DNA from: Burkholderiales bacterium
GTDB lineage: Bacteria > Pseudomonadota > Gammaproteobacteria > Burkholderiales > Burkholderiaceae_C
DNA length: 64,000 nucleotides
Direction of reading: 5' to 3'
Assembly: GCA_016219375.1 (NCBI GenBank)
Contig: JACRNC010000023.1
Span: forward strand, 1 to 64,000
Both the position numbers and the translations under genes were made by a program. Positions 28,218-37,176 of this stretch are shown one piece after another. The notes beneath the pieces are model-generated. The model had not been told where the DNA came from. It saw only the letters and a list, made by a program, of their open reading frames with translations, and searched no databases. Each line of letters begins with the position of its first letter. Position 1 is the stretch's first letter.

Positions 28218-29180
28218 ATGATCGCAACCCCGATCCCCACGCCCAGCACCACCTGGGCCACGCCCGACGCCGGGCAGGTCGAAGTCCTGCTGCAGCGCTG
28301 GATAGACGGCCCCTCGCTGGAGGAGCGGCTCATGGCCCTCTTCGGCATGGTGGGCCGCAAGATCTCCAGCGACCAGGCCGTGGCGCTGTGGCACAAGCTG
28401 ATGACGCGCTGCGCCGACCGCATGAGCCCCGGCGCGGCCGAGCAGGTCAAGCGCCAGCTCATCATGCTGGCGCCGGAGATGACGATCGCCGACCAGTGCT
28501 TCCAGGAGCTGCTGACCGCCCGCCGCCGCACCGAGCCGGCGCCGCCCATCGTCTTCATGATCACGAGCTGCCTGCGCTACCTGGACAAGGCGCGCAAGGT
28601 GCAGGCCACGCTGCAGGCGCTGGGCGCGCATGCCCGCATCGTCATCGGCGACCCGTCGCTGCCGGCCGCTGTGGAGGACGGCGACGTCACCCGCCTGCCG
28701 GTGCCCGACAGCTACGAGGCGCTCACGCTCAAGGTGCTGGAGGGCCTGACCTGGGTGCGCCAGACCTATGGCCCGGTCAACGTGTGCAAGGTCGATGACG
28801 ACATGCGCTTCACCGATGCCTTCGACCCCATCCGCCTGGCCGAGGTGGCCCACAGCCTGCAGTACGCCGGCCAGCCCTGGGGCGGCGTGTGCGACCGCGC
28901 CTGGCACCTGGGCAAGACCGCCCGCCCCACGCCCATCTACGCCCGCCGCCAGCGCTGCATGTTCGCCTACGGCCCCATGTACCTGCTGGGCGCCCGCGCG
29001 GTCGATCACCTGGTGCGCATCTGGACGCACTTCCCCGGCGAGGTGGAGGGCCGCTTCTACGAGGACCGCGCCATCGGCGAGCTGCTGGCCGAGGCCGGCA
29101 TCCCGCTCAAGCCCTATCCCATCGCCCGCATGGGCGCCGAGACCGAGCAGGCCGAGCGCCTGATCGGCGCGGCCGAGTGA
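28218..29180 (+). CDS. Putative glycosyltransferase with DDD motif
   Basis: The 320-residue protein has an N-terminal helical part (about 1-110) that I do not recognise, then a GT-A-like domain starting PPIVFMITSCLRYLDKA, with VNVCKVDDDMRF as the DxD-type metal site and RCMFAYGPMYLLGARAVDHLV plus RFYEDRAIGELL as the acceptor-side blocks. It resembles galactosyltransferase/GT31-like enzymes in layout. A GTG at 28179 that overlaps the previous stop (GTGA) is a real alternative start. It sits in a tight same-strand cluster and is eight bases from the next gene. Confidence 0.78.
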   Translation: MIATPIPTPSTTWATPDAGQVEVLLQRWIDGPSLEERLMALFGMVGRKISSDQAVALWHKLMTRCADRMSPGAAEQVKRQLIMLAPEMTIADQCFQELLTARRRTEPAPPIVFMITSCLRYLDKARKVQATLQALGAHARIVIGDPSLPAAVEDGDVTRLPVPDSYEALTLKVLEGLTWVRQTYGPVNVCKVDDDMRFTDAFDPIRLAEVAHSLQYAGQPWGGVCDRAWHLGKTARPTPIYARRQRCMFAYGPMYLLGARAVDHLVRIWTHFPGEVEGRFYEDRAIGELLAEAGIPLKPYPIARMGAETEQAERLIGAAE

Positions 29181-29187
29181 TGACCCC

Positions 29188-30723
29188 ATGAGAGAACCCG
29201 AGATGAACGGCATGACGACCTTCGAGCTGGGCCGGTCGGTGACCGCAGCCACGCGCCGCGTGATCCACACCTTCGACATCTTCGACACGCTGATCGCACG
29301 CCGCTGCATCGAGGCCCACGCCGTCTTCGATGAGGTGGAGTCGCGCAGCGGCGTGGCCGGCTTTGCCGCCGCGCGCAAGGAGGCCGAGCGCCGCGTCTAC
29401 CACCGCGACTACACCATCGCCGACATCTACGCCGGCGTGCGCGAGCTGCTCAAGCTCAGCGACGATCAGACCGAGCAGTTGCTGCACACCGAGGTGATGG
29501 TGGAGCTGGAAAACGTCATTCCGATTGCCGGCATGCAGCGCAGGCTGACGCAGGAGTCGGTGCTGATCACCGACATGTACCTGCCGCTGCCGGTGATCCG
29601 CGAGCTGCTGGCCCGTGCGGGCATCCAGCGCGAGCTGCCCATCCTCATCAGCTCCCACGGCAAGTCCAGCGGCGCCACCTGGCGCTACTTCGCCGAGCAG
29701 GGCATCCAGTGCATCCACCACGGCGACAACGAGCACAGCGACGTGCTCAACGCCCGCCAGGCCGGCATGCGCGCGCGCTTCACACCGGCCACCCGTCCGA
29801 CCGACTTCGAGGCGCTGCTGATCCAGCGCGGCGCGGTGCACGCTGCCCGCGCCCTGCGCGCCGCGCGGCTGCAGGTGGATCCGGACGGCCTGCCCGAGTG
29901 GCTGCTGCGCCTGCAGCTCAACCTCAACCTGCCCTTCCTGCTGGTCAGCGTGCTGGACCTGCTCAGCCAGGTGCGCGAGCACGGCATCGAGCGTGTGCTC
30001 TTCGCCTCGCGCGACGGCCGCCACCTGCAGGCCGCCTTCCTGGCGCTGCGCGACAAGTTCGACGACCTGCTGGGCGTGGAGGCGCGCTACTGGTTCACCT
30101 CGCGCGTGGCCCGCACCCGCGGCTCGCACGACTACGTGCGCTACTGCCAGGACCTGTTCCAGGGCCGCACGGCCATCGTGGACCTCTGCGGCACCGGTGC
30201 CTCCATCACCAAGCTGCTGCGCGACCAGGGCCTGGATGCGCAGCAGTTCCTCGTCTACCTGGCACAGAAGGTCAGCGACCGCGACTACAGCAACCGCATG
30301 GCCCAGGGCTACGGCCTGGGCACGGCCGACGACCTGATCCCCGTGCACAGCGCTTTCGACACCGCCAGCTACATCAACAACGCGCTGATCGAGGAGCTCA
30401 ACTACGTGCCCGAAGGCATGGTGCGCGACGTGATGCTCACGCCCTCCGGCGTGCTGCCGGTGCGCGACACGGTGGACTTCGAGGGCGATGCGCTCAAGCT
30501 GGTGATGCAGCAAAACGAGCTGCTGACGCGCTACTTCAACGTGCTGTCTGCCGAGCTCACGCCCGAGGCGCTGGGCGAGCTGATCGCCGCCGTGCCGGCC
30601 ATCCATGAATGGATGCTGCTGCATGCCTACAACCTCAAGGGAGAGCTGGAGATGCTGCGCCGCACCCTGGGCGTGGATGACATGAGCAACGAGGCCTTCA
30701 CGCAGAACGACCTGTTCCGCTGA
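29188..30723 (+). CDS. Large HAD-superfamily-like protein (COG5610 type) of glycan loci
   Basis: The 511-residue protein starts with a HAD-like domain: motif I is HTFDIFDTLIARR (about 27-39), motif II is in SVLITDMYLP, and the late acidic motif is HHGDNEHSDVLNARQAG. A C-terminal half holds LFASRDGRHLQAAFLAL and VDLCGTGASITKLLRDQG, which resemble a second phosphatase-like or sugar-phosphate-binding unit. Proteins of this build occur in surface-glycan clusters, and their reaction is unknown to me. It may remove phosphate from a sugar precursor or act on a phospho-glycan. A start at 29203 is also possible. A terminator follows. Confidence 0.78.
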   Translation: MREPEMNGMTTFELGRSVTAATRRVIHTFDIFDTLIARRCIEAHAVFDEVESRSGVAGFAAARKEAERRVYHRDYTIADIYAGVRELLKLSDDQTEQLLHTEVMVELENVIPIAGMQRRLTQESVLITDMYLPLPVIRELLARAGIQRELPILISSHGKSSGATWRYFAEQGIQCIHHGDNEHSDVLNARQAGMRARFTPATRPTDFEALLIQRGAVHAARALRAARLQVDPDGLPEWLLRLQLNLNLPFLLVSVLDLLSQVREHGIERVLFASRDGRHLQAAFLALRDKFDDLLGVEARYWFTSRVARTRGSHDYVRYCQDLFQGRTAIVDLCGTGASITKLLRDQGLDAQQFLVYLAQKVSDRDYSNRMAQGYGLGTADDLIPVHSAFDTASYINNALIEELNYVPEGMVRDVMLTPSGVLPVRDTVDFEGDALKLVMQQNELLTRYFNVLSAELTPEALGELIAAVPAIHEWMLLHAYNLKGELEMLRRTLGVDDMSNEAFTQNDLFR

Positions 30724-30746
30724 TCGCAGCAAGCGCCCCTAGCGAA

Positions 30747-30777
30747 AACGCCCCGCATCGCGGGGCGTTGTCTTTGG
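30747..30777. terminator. Terminator between the convergent glycan cassettes
   Basis: A ten-base stem AACGCCCCGC/GCGGGGCGTT with a three-base loop is followed by TGTCTTT on the + strand and preceded by AAAA, which gives a U-run for the minus strand. It probably ends both the OGT-side operon and the TagD-side operon. Confidence 0.88.
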
Positions 30778-30835
30778 TGGGCGCGCTTCGCGATGGAGCT
30801 GCGATGCCTGCGCCCGGTGCGGCGCCCGGCGGCCG

Positions 30836-31279
30836 TCAGGCCGGGGCGCCCGCCGCCACCAGCTGCGGGCCCCGCAGCCGCTCCAGCGTCTGGTTGATCA
30901 GCGTGGAGGAGGTGCTCTTGGTGTACGGGAAGTACAGGATGCGCACGCCCAGCTCGCCGAACTGCTGGTCCAGCTCCTTCCAGCGCTCGTTCTGGTACCA
31001 GTCGTCGCCGACGAACATGGCGTTGAACTTGTAGCGCTGCCAGGCGTCCATCTTGTTCATCGTCTCCTGCGGCACCGCCAGGTCCACGTAGCGGCAGGCA
31101 CGCACGATCTCGATGCGCTCCTCGAACGGGATGACCGCGCGCTTGTTCTTGTACTGCACCAGGTCGTCCACCGTGACGCCGACGATCAGCCGGTCGCACA
31201 TGGACTTGGCATTGCGCAGCACGTTGACGTGGCCGACGTGGAACAGATCGAACACGCCGGTTGTGTAGCCTACGACCAT
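30836..31279 (-). CDS. TagD-like cytidylyltransferase (glycerol-3-phosphate type)
   Basis: The 147-residue protein is a short nucleotidyltransferase of the TagD/cytidylyltransferase fold. The nucleotide motif HVGH is at residues 14-17 in TTGVFDLFHVGHVNVLRNAK, and KSTSSTLINQ takes the place of the RTEGISTT block. YKNKRAVIPFEERIEIVRA is typical of TagD. TagD makes CDP-glycerol from CTP and glycerol-3-phosphate. With the TagF-like gene two positions upstream, that is the best guess here, though a related alditol phosphate is possible. Its start overlaps the end of the AsnB-like gene by ten bases. Confidence 0.88.
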   Translation of the reverse strand: MVVGYTTGVFDLFHVGHVNVLRNAKSMCDRLIVGVTVDDLVQYKNKRAVIPFEERIEIVRACRYVDLAVPQETMNKMDAWQRYKFNAMFVGDDWYQNERWKELDQQFGELGVRILYFPYTKSTSSTLINQTLERLRGPQLVAAGAPA

Positions 31280-32811
31280 GACAGGGCCTCCAGGATGAGG
31301 TCTTGGAACACGCGGTACTCGGCATGGCGCCCGGCCGTGGGTGAGGCCTGTGCAGAGAAGCCGATCTTGGGACGCTGCAGCGGCCCGGTCAGGCCCAGGC
31401 GCTGCAGCTGCTGCCGCAGCGGCAGCTTGGAATGGGTGCCGTCCAGCTTGGCGGCCGCCGGCAGCCGGTAGGCGTACTCGACGAGTCGCCGGTCGGCAAA
31501 AGGCACGCGCGCCTCCTTGCTGGCCGCCATCGACGCGAAGTCCATGCGCCGCAGCAGGCCCGGCAGGTGCACCTGGTAGAAGAAGTCCTCCACCGCGTCG
31601 ATGGGCCGCAGCCCTTCCGCGGTAGTCAGCATCTGGTCGAGCAGGCGCGGCGTGGGCGCGGTGTCTCTGTAGCCGTATCGGGCCAGGAACGCCCGCACGT
31701 CCAGGCCGCCGGGCTCCTGCGGCTGCGCGAGGGCCCAGCGGTAGAGGCCGTCGTAGCCGAACATCAGCTCGTCGGCTCCTTCGCCGGTCAGCACCACCTT
31801 CTCGTCGGGTTGCATGGCCTGGCACACGGCGTGGATCAGGCCCTCGTTGGGCAGGCTCAGCGGCTCGCCGCGCAGGCGGGCCAGGCCGCGCCACTGCTCG
31901 TGCAGCTGCGTTTGGGTGATCGTCACCGGCACCAGCTCGCGGCCCAGCGCGGCGGCCGTCTCGGCGGCCGGCGCCAGCTCGTTGCAGCTGTCCAGGCCGA
32001 TGGAGTAGGTGCGCGGCACGCCGGACAGCGCCGTGATCAGCGCGCTGTCGATGCCGCCGGACAGCAGCGCGACGTTGCTCACGTCGCTCATCTCATGGTC
32101 GGCCACCACCTGCTGCAGCAGGGCTTCGAAGGCATGCTGCTCGAAGCGGTCGTTGCGCTGGCGCAGCTGCCAGAAGCGGCGCTGGCTGCCGTCGTGGCGC
32201 ACCAGCGTGCCGGGCAGCAGCTCCTGCACGCCGGCAAAGAAGCTGTGGCCCGGCGCGGGGCGGCGGATCAGCCGCCACTCCTGCACCGATTGCGCATCGA
32301 TGCCGCAGCCGCCCAGTTGCGCCACCACCCGCGGCTCCGAGGCCAGACACACCGTGCCGCCGAAGCGCGCCAGGTGCAGCGGCTTGATGCCCAGGGGGTC
32401 GCGCGCGGCCACCCAGCCGCCGGTGGCGGTGTCGTGGATCACGAAGGCGTACATGCCTTCGAGCTCCTCGAAGAAGGCCTCGCCCTTGAGCGCATAACCC
32501 TCCAGCAGCACCTCGGTGTCGCAGGTGGTGCGGGTGGACAGGCTGTGGCGGGCGCGCAGCTCGCGGTGGTTGTAGATCTCGCCGTTGAAGACGACCACGT
32601 AGCGGCCGTCGGCCGAGCGCATCGGCTGGTTGGCCCGCGCCAGCGGGTCGATGATGGCCAGCCGGTTGTGGCCCAGGTGCACGCGGCCGTCGGCCAGCGT
32701 CAGCAAGGAGGTGGCATCCGGGCCGCGCCACTGCTGCAGCGCCAGCGCGGCGGCCGCGGCGTCGCGGTCGATGCGGGGCTCGCGCTGGGCGATGTAGAGG
32801 ATGCCGCACAT
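31270..32811 (-). CDS. AsnB-like glutamine amidotransferase/asparagine synthase-family protein
   Basis: The 513-residue protein has an N-terminal class-II glutaminase domain with Cys2 as nucleophile (MCGILYIA), FNGEIYNHRELR and the asparagine-synthase PP-loop SGGIDS at about 251-256. It is shorter than housekeeping AsnB (about 550 residues or more). AsnB-like proteins in surface-sugar loci (for example WbpS) amidate uronic-acid sugars, and the position between TagD-like and TagF-like genes suggests such a role. True asparagine synthesis is not excluded. Confidence 0.87.
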   Translation of the reverse strand: MCGILYIAQREPRIDRDAAAAALALQQWRGPDATSLLTLADGRVHLGHNRLAIIDPLARANQPMRSADGRYVVVFNGEIYNHRELRARHSLSTRTTCDTEVLLEGYALKGEAFFEELEGMYAFVIHDTATGGWVAARDPLGIKPLHLARFGGTVCLASEPRVVAQLGGCGIDAQSVQEWRLIRRPAPGHSFFAGVQELLPGTLVRHDGSQRRFWQLRQRNDRFEQHAFEALLQQVVADHEMSDVSNVALLSGGIDSALITALSGVPRTYSIGLDSCNELAPAAETAAALGRELVPVTITQTQLHEQWRGLARLRGEPLSLPNEGLIHAVCQAMQPDEKVVLTGEGADELMFGYDGLYRWALAQPQEPGGLDVRAFLARYGYRDTAPTPRLLDQMLTTAEGLRPIDAVEDFFYQVHLPGLLRRMDFASMAASKEARVPFADRRLVEYAYRLPAAAKLDGTHSKLPLRQQLQRLGLTGPLQRPKIGFSAQASPTAGRHAEYRVFQDLILEALSWS

Positions 32812-32844
32812 GGTGGGCGGGCTGGGGCTGCGGGGCCGGCGACC

Positions 32845-34317
32845 TCAGGCCGTGGCCTGGCGCGCCAGCGCGCGGTCCATCTCGCCCAGCAGCAGATCGC
32901 CCACGCGCTCCGCCGCACGGCCGTCGCGGCCTTCGAACAGCCGCTCGATCAGCGTGTGGCGGTCGGCGCGGTGCGCTGGCGCATCCAGCGCCGCTGGGTT
33001 GGCCAGCAGGGCGGCCAGCTCTTCAGCCGTGTGGGCCACCGGGCCGGGCAGCGGCGTGAGCTTGGCGTCCGACAGCTTGCGCGAGCGGGCCACATAGTCC
33101 TCATGGTCCGGGCGGAACAGCACCACGGGCCGGTCGATGTGCAGGTAGTCGAAGATCAGCGACGAGTAGTCGGTGACCAGGGCCGTGGTCTGCGTCAGCA
33201 GCGGGTAGATGTCGGTGCCCGCGCGCACGAAGGGCACGCCGGGGAAGCTGCCCTGCAGCTCGGCCTGCAGCTCCTGCTCCACCGGATGCAGGTTGACGAC
33301 CAGCAGGCCGCCGGCGTCCTGCACCTGCTGCGCCACCTGCTGCAGACCCACCTTCTCGATCCAGTGGCCGTGGTCGGCGTCGCGGTAGGTCGGCGTGTAG
33401 AAGTACACCGCCCGGCCCTCGCGGCGCGCCTGCGCCATGCGGCCGTAGATGTCGGCATCCACGTTGACCAGGTCTTCGGCGCCCGGCTCGCGATAGAGCA
33501 CGTCCGTGCGCGGATAGCCGGCCACCGAGTAGCGCTCATACGAGAACCAGCGCCGCCATTCCGGCTCCAGCGCCGCGGCCGTGCCCACATAGGCGGCAAA
33601 CGGCCCGCAGGTGCGCAGCACATAGGCCTGGTAGGGCGTCATCCTGGCCAGCGGGGCCATGTTGCTGACATAGCCCACTTCCTTGATCGACAGCCCGTGC
33701 CACAGCTGCACATGGCGCGCACCGGCGAAGAGCGCGGCGGCATAGGGGTTGGCGCTCAGCAGGTGGTCGCTCGCGACCAGCACGGCCGCGCGCAGCGCGC
33801 GGGCCACGTCCTCGCTGCTCCAGTCGTCGGCCGCCACCGGCAGGCAGTTGCCGCCCAGCTCGCGCACCTGCTGGGCGCATGCCTCATTGGGCGGCAGGAA
33901 CCACAGCTCGATGCCCAGCTCGGCCGCGCGCTGGCGGAAGGCCAGCCAGGCGTACTTGACGTTGTCGCCGAAGTACTTGGCACCCATGAACACCATGCTG
34001 CGGGTCTTGGCATAGCTGCGCGAGACCTCGGCCAGATGCCGGCAGGCACGCTCGGTGGACAGCTCCTGCGCCTGCTCGGCCAGCTTGCGCTCCAGCTCGC
34101 TCACCCGCGCCGGGTTGACGGCCGGGTCGGCGGCCCGCTGGGCCAGGGCTTTGACTTCCAGCAGGCCGGTGACTACCGCGTTGATCGCCTGCACCAGGTT
34201 GTCCTGCATCTGCTCGATCTGCAGCAGCCGGCCGGCCAACTCGGCAGCGGCCTGCGCGGCATCCGGCTGCGGCGCATGCGCCAGGTGCGGCGACGGCCAA
34301 TCGGTCTGAATCGACAT
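32845..34317 (-). CDS. CDP-glycerol glycerophosphotransferase-family protein (TagB/TagF-like)
   Basis: The 490-residue protein has an N-terminal part with coiled-coil character (about 20-95), then a GT-B-like TagF catalytic region. Family blocks are VQLWHGLSIKEVGY, YPRTDVLYR, AVYFYTPTYRD, LLVVNLHPVEQELQ, and ALVTDYSSLIFDYLHIDRPVVLFRPD (broken across two runs: ALVTDYSSLIFDY, then LHIDRPVVLF). This family moves glycerol-phosphate or similar units from CDP-alditols to an acceptor. ATG 34317 is used; an upstream start at 34455 adds 46 unlikely residues. It is the first gene of a three-gene operon with the AsnB-like and TagD-like genes. Confidence 0.88.
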   Translation of the reverse strand: MSIQTDWPSPHLAHAPQPDAAQAAAELAGRLLQIEQMQDNLVQAINAVVTGLLEVKALAQRAADPAVNPARVSELERKLAEQAQELSTERACRHLAEVSRSYAKTRSMVFMGAKYFGDNVKYAWLAFRQRAAELGIELWFLPPNEACAQQVRELGGNCLPVAADDWSSEDVARALRAAVLVASDHLLSANPYAAALFAGARHVQLWHGLSIKEVGYVSNMAPLARMTPYQAYVLRTCGPFAAYVGTAAALEPEWRRWFSYERYSVAGYPRTDVLYREPGAEDLVNVDADIYGRMAQARREGRAVYFYTPTYRDADHGHWIEKVGLQQVAQQVQDAGGLLVVNLHPVEQELQAELQGSFPGVPFVRAGTDIYPLLTQTTALVTDYSSLIFDYLHIDRPVVLFRPDHEDYVARSRKLSDAKLTPLPGPVAHTAEELAALLANPAALDAPAHRADRHTLIERLFEGRDGRAAERVGDLLLGEMDRALARQATA

Positions 34318-34514
34318 GCTGGGTTCCGGGGTGGATGAAGGTCCATCCCGGCGCCACGCGGCCAGGAAGGGCGTGACCCAGTCTAGGAAGGGCAGCGGCC
34401 CGACAAAGCGCAGATAAGCAGGGCTAAGCGGGCCTGATCCCGGCCCTGCGCGCATCCATCAGGTGTGATGGGCGTCACGGCACGCAAGCCGCCGGTGCGG
34501 CGGCGCGGCCGAGC

Positions 34515-35663
34515 TCAGCGCTCGAACAGCCGCCGCCCCGTGAGCCGCTCATGCTCGCGGATGGCGAAGCGGTCGGTCATGCCGGCGATGTAGTCGGCAA
34601 TCGCCCGCTCACGCTGCGCGGCCTGGGCATAGGCCGCCGGCATCTCGGCGGGGCGGGCAAGGTAGGCCTCGAACAGCTCGCGGATCACCTGCTTGCCGCG
34701 GTTCGTCGTCTCCATGACCTGCGGGTGGCGGTAGAGGTTGGCAAACAGGAAGCGCTTCAAGTCCCGGCTGGCGTCGCGCATCGGGTCGGAGAAGCGCAGC
34801 AGCGGCGGGCAGCGCCGCGCCGCATCGGCATCGGCCGGCTGGTACTGGCGCAGCATCGCCTGCGTGGCGTCGATCACGTCGTAGACCTGCTGCGACAGCA
34901 TGCGGCGGATGGCCTCGAACAGCAGCCGCCGGCCGGCCAGCTGCGGGTGCTCGGCCAGGGCCTCGTCGTGGTAGCGGGCGAACAGCGGCACCTCGCGCAT
35001 CTGCGCCAGCGTCAGCAGCCCGCTGCGCACGCCATCGTCGATGTCGTGCGCGTTGTAGGCGATGGCATCGGCCAGGTTGGCCAGTTGCGCCTCCAGCGAG
35101 GGCTGCGTGCCGTCGATGAAGCGCCGGGCCACGCCGCCGGGCTCGCGCGCCTCGATGATCTCGGCATGGCGCCGCGAGCAGTGCTTGAGAATCCCCTCGC
35201 GCGTCTCGAAGCACAGGTTCAGCCCGTTCCACTCGGGGTAGCGCTCCTCCAGCTCGTCTACCACCGCCAGCGACTGCAGGTTGTGCTCGAAGCCGCCGTG
35301 CTCGGCCATGCACTCATGCAGCGCGTCCTGCCCGGCGTGGCCGAAGGGCGTGTGCCCCAGGTCGTGGGCCAGGGCGATGGCCTCCACTAGGTCCTCGTTC
35401 AGCCCCAGCGAGCGGGCGATGGAGCGGCCCAGCTGCGCCACCTCCAGCGAATGGGTCAGCCGCGTGCGGAAGAGGTCGCCCTCATGGTTGAGGAAGACCT
35501 GCGTCTTGTAGACCAGCCGCCGGAAGGCCGTGCTGTGCACGATGCGGTCGCGGTCGCGCTGGAAGGCATTGCGCGTGGGCGCGGGCGGCTCGGCGTGGCG
35601 GCGGCCGCGGCTCTTCGCCGGGTCGCTGGCATAGGGCGCCAGATGCGGGGTGTCGCTCGTCAT
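34515..35663 (-). CDS. dgt: dGTP triphosphohydrolase-like protein
   Basis: The 382-residue protein is the short bacterial Dgt-like type. HD-domain metal ligands are visible: His71 in RTRLTHSLEVAQ and His100-Asp101 in ALAHDLGHTPFGHAG. It hydrolyses dNTPs to nucleoside and triphosphate, tuning pool size. The RNAFQRDRDRIVHSTAFRRL block is typical. The next gene on the same strand, upstream, is aroB, 71 bases away, a common Burkholderiales order. Confidence 0.94.
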   Translation of the reverse strand: MTSDTPHLAPYASDPAKSRGRRHAEPPAPTRNAFQRDRDRIVHSTAFRRLVYKTQVFLNHEGDLFRTRLTHSLEVAQLGRSIARSLGLNEDLVEAIALAHDLGHTPFGHAGQDALHECMAEHGGFEHNLQSLAVVDELEERYPEWNGLNLCFETREGILKHCSRRHAEIIEAREPGGVARRFIDGTQPSLEAQLANLADAIAYNAHDIDDGVRSGLLTLAQMREVPLFARYHDEALAEHPQLAGRRLLFEAIRRMLSQQVYDVIDATQAMLRQYQPADADAARRCPPLLRFSDPMRDASRDLKRFLFANLYRHPQVMETTNRGKQVIRELFEAYLARPAEMPAAYAQAAQRERAIADYIAGMTDRFAIREHERLTGRRLFER

Positions 35664-35734
35664 GACGGCTGGCGCCAGGCGCGGCCCATCGAGTCGATGG
35701 CGGCGCGGTGCATCGTGGCAGCGTGCACGGCGGC

Positions 35735-36829
35735 TCAGCCCGTGTGCGCCGCGATCACCTCGCGCACCAGCGCATCCGGCGCCGGGCGCACGCCGGCGCG
35801 GCCGAGCTGCTCGATGACCACGAAGCGGATCTCGCCGGCCTCGCTCTTCTTGTCCAGGCGCATCAGCTCGATGTAGCGGTCCGCGCCCAGGGCGGGGCCC
35901 ACGACCGGCAGCTTCGCCCGCTCGATCAGCCGCGTCAGCCGCTGCGCGGTGGCGGCATCGATCAGGCCCAGGCGGGCCGACAGATCAGCAGCCATCACCA
36001 TGCCGCAGCCCACGGCCTCGCCGTGCAGCCACTCGCCATAGCCCAGGCCGGCCTCGATGGCATGGCCGAAGGTATGGCCGAAGTTGAGGATGGCGCGCAG
36101 CCCGGCTTCGCGCTCGTCGGCACCCACCACCTGCGCCTTGATCTCGCACGAGCGGCGGATGGCATGCGTGAGTGCTGCGCGGTCGCGTGCCAGCAGCGCG
36201 TCGATATGCGCCTCCAGCCAGTCCAGCAGCGCGGCATCGGCGATCGGCGCGTACTTGATCACCTCGGCCAGGCCGGCGCTCAGCTCGCGCTCGGGCAGCG
36301 TCTCCAGCGTGTCGAGGTCGCAGACGACGACTTGCGGCTGGTAGAACGCGCCGATCATGTTCTTGCCCAGCGGGTGGTTGACGGCGGTCTTGCCGCCCAC
36401 CGATGAATCCACCTGCGCCAGCAGCGTGGTCGGCACCTGCACGAAGGGCACGCCGCGCATATAGCAGGCCGCGGCAAAGCCGGTCATGTCGCCGATCACG
36501 CCGCCACCCAGCGCATACAGCACTGTCTTGCGGTCACAGCCGTGGCCCAGCAGCGCATCGAAGATCCGGTTGAGCGTCTGCCAGTCCTTGTATTCCTCAC
36601 CGTCCGGCAGATGCACCTCCAGCACCTCGCGGTGACGCTGCGACAGCGCCGCATGCAGCTGCGCCGCATACAGCGGCCCGACGGTAGTGTTGGTGACGAT
36701 CAGCGCCGTGGCCGACCTCGGCACCGCCGCGTAGCTCTCCAGGCTGTCGAACAGCCCGCCCCCGATCAGGATGTCGTAGCTGCGATCGCCCAGGTCGATG
36801 TGGACGGTGGAGGAGGGATTGCTGCTCAT
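35735..36829 (-). CDS. aroB: 3-dehydroquinate synthase
   Basis: AroB makes 3-dehydroquinate from DAHP in the shikimate pathway, using NAD and a metal. The 364-residue protein has [19 protein letters not shown], the NAD loop [35 protein letters not shown], and the metal-binding [24 protein letters not shown] region (zinc ligands in the GHTFGHAIE and WLHGEAV stretches). The start at 36829 gives normal length. It is upstream of dgt. Confidence 0.97.
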   Translation of the reverse strand: MSSNPSSTVHIDLGDRSYDILIGGGLFDSLESYAAVPRSATALIVTNTTVGPLYAAQLHAALSQRHREVLEVHLPDGEEYKDWQTLNRIFDALLGHGCDRKTVLYALGGGVIGDMTGFAAACYMRGVPFVQVPTTLLAQVDSSVGGKTAVNHPLGKNMIGAFYQPQVVVCDLDTLETLPERELSAGLAEVIKYAPIADAALLDWLEAHIDALLARDRAALTHAIRRSCEIKAQVVGADEREAGLRAILNFGHTFGHAIEAGLGYGEWLHGEAVGCGMVMAADLSARLGLIDAATAQRLTRLIERAKLPVVGPALGADRYIELMRLDKKSEAGEIRFVVIEQLGRAGVRPAPDALVREVIAAHTG

Positions 36830-36845
36830 CGGGCCCGGTAGTCAA

Positions 36846-36877
36846 CAAAAGGCCCGGGTGCCCGCCCAGGGCGGGCA
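36846..36877 (-). terminator. Terminator-like hairpin between ffs and aroB
   Basis: On the minus strand TGCCCGCCC, one base, GGGCGGGCA forms a nine-base stem (36859-36877), and TTTTGTT follows after about nine more bases (around 36846-36851). This would suit an end for the 4.5S RNA transcript, though the hairpin-to-T distance is longer than ideal. Confidence 0.4.
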
Positions 36878-36939
36878 ACGCGACGCCCGCATGGCCGAGA
36901 TGCCGTCGCGAGCGGGCGGAGGTTGCGCCGAGGAGCGCA

Positions 36940-36957
36940 GCCGTACTCCAGTACGGC
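36940..36957. repeat. Palindromic GCCGTACT-N2-AGTACGGC element
   Basis: Perfect eight-base arms around CC lie in a non-coding stretch of about 180 bases between aroB and ffs. The flanks (GAGGAGCGCAG on one side, GAGCACCGCAG on the other) are themselves similar to each other. The look is that of a dispersed extragenic palindromic (REP-like) element. Only one copy is visible in this window. Confidence 0.55.
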
Positions 36958-37009
36958 GAGCACCGCAGGCACAAGATCCGCCCGCACAGCAGGCAGATCG
37001 GTCATGCGG

Positions 37010-37108
37010 GGTGACGAGCCTGACCCCGGCACTGAGTCCCCGGTTAGGGCTGCTTCGTTCCCGACCTGACCCGGTTGGCCGCTTTCCCATGCGGGGAGGC
37101 CCGTCACC
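37010..37108 (-). ncRNA. ffs: 4.5S RNA, signal recognition particle RNA
   Basis: On the minus strand the conserved SRP core reads GGGTCAGGTCGGGAACGAAG followed by CAGCCC, which matches the domain IV loop that binds Ffh (GGTCAGGTCCGGAAGGAAGCAGCC in the usual form). The 5' GGTGACGGGCC and 3' GGCTCGTCACC ends pair, closing the rod. The size, about 99 bases, is normal for small bacterial SRP RNA. A TACAAT box at 37113-37118 (minus strand) sits just before the 5' end as its promoter -10. End positions may be off by a few bases. Confidence 0.93.
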
Positions 37109-37176
37109 GCGCATTGTAGGTGACGCGCCGGGCTGCGCCCCGCCGGATGGCCATCGCCGCACGCCGCGGCGGGCCT

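Noticed and set aside
31432-34338. A 968-codon + strand frame over the AsnB- and TagF-like genes
   Set aside because: It is the mirror frame of two clear family proteins on the minus strand and has the usual His/Gln/Ala/Val-rich shadow composition.
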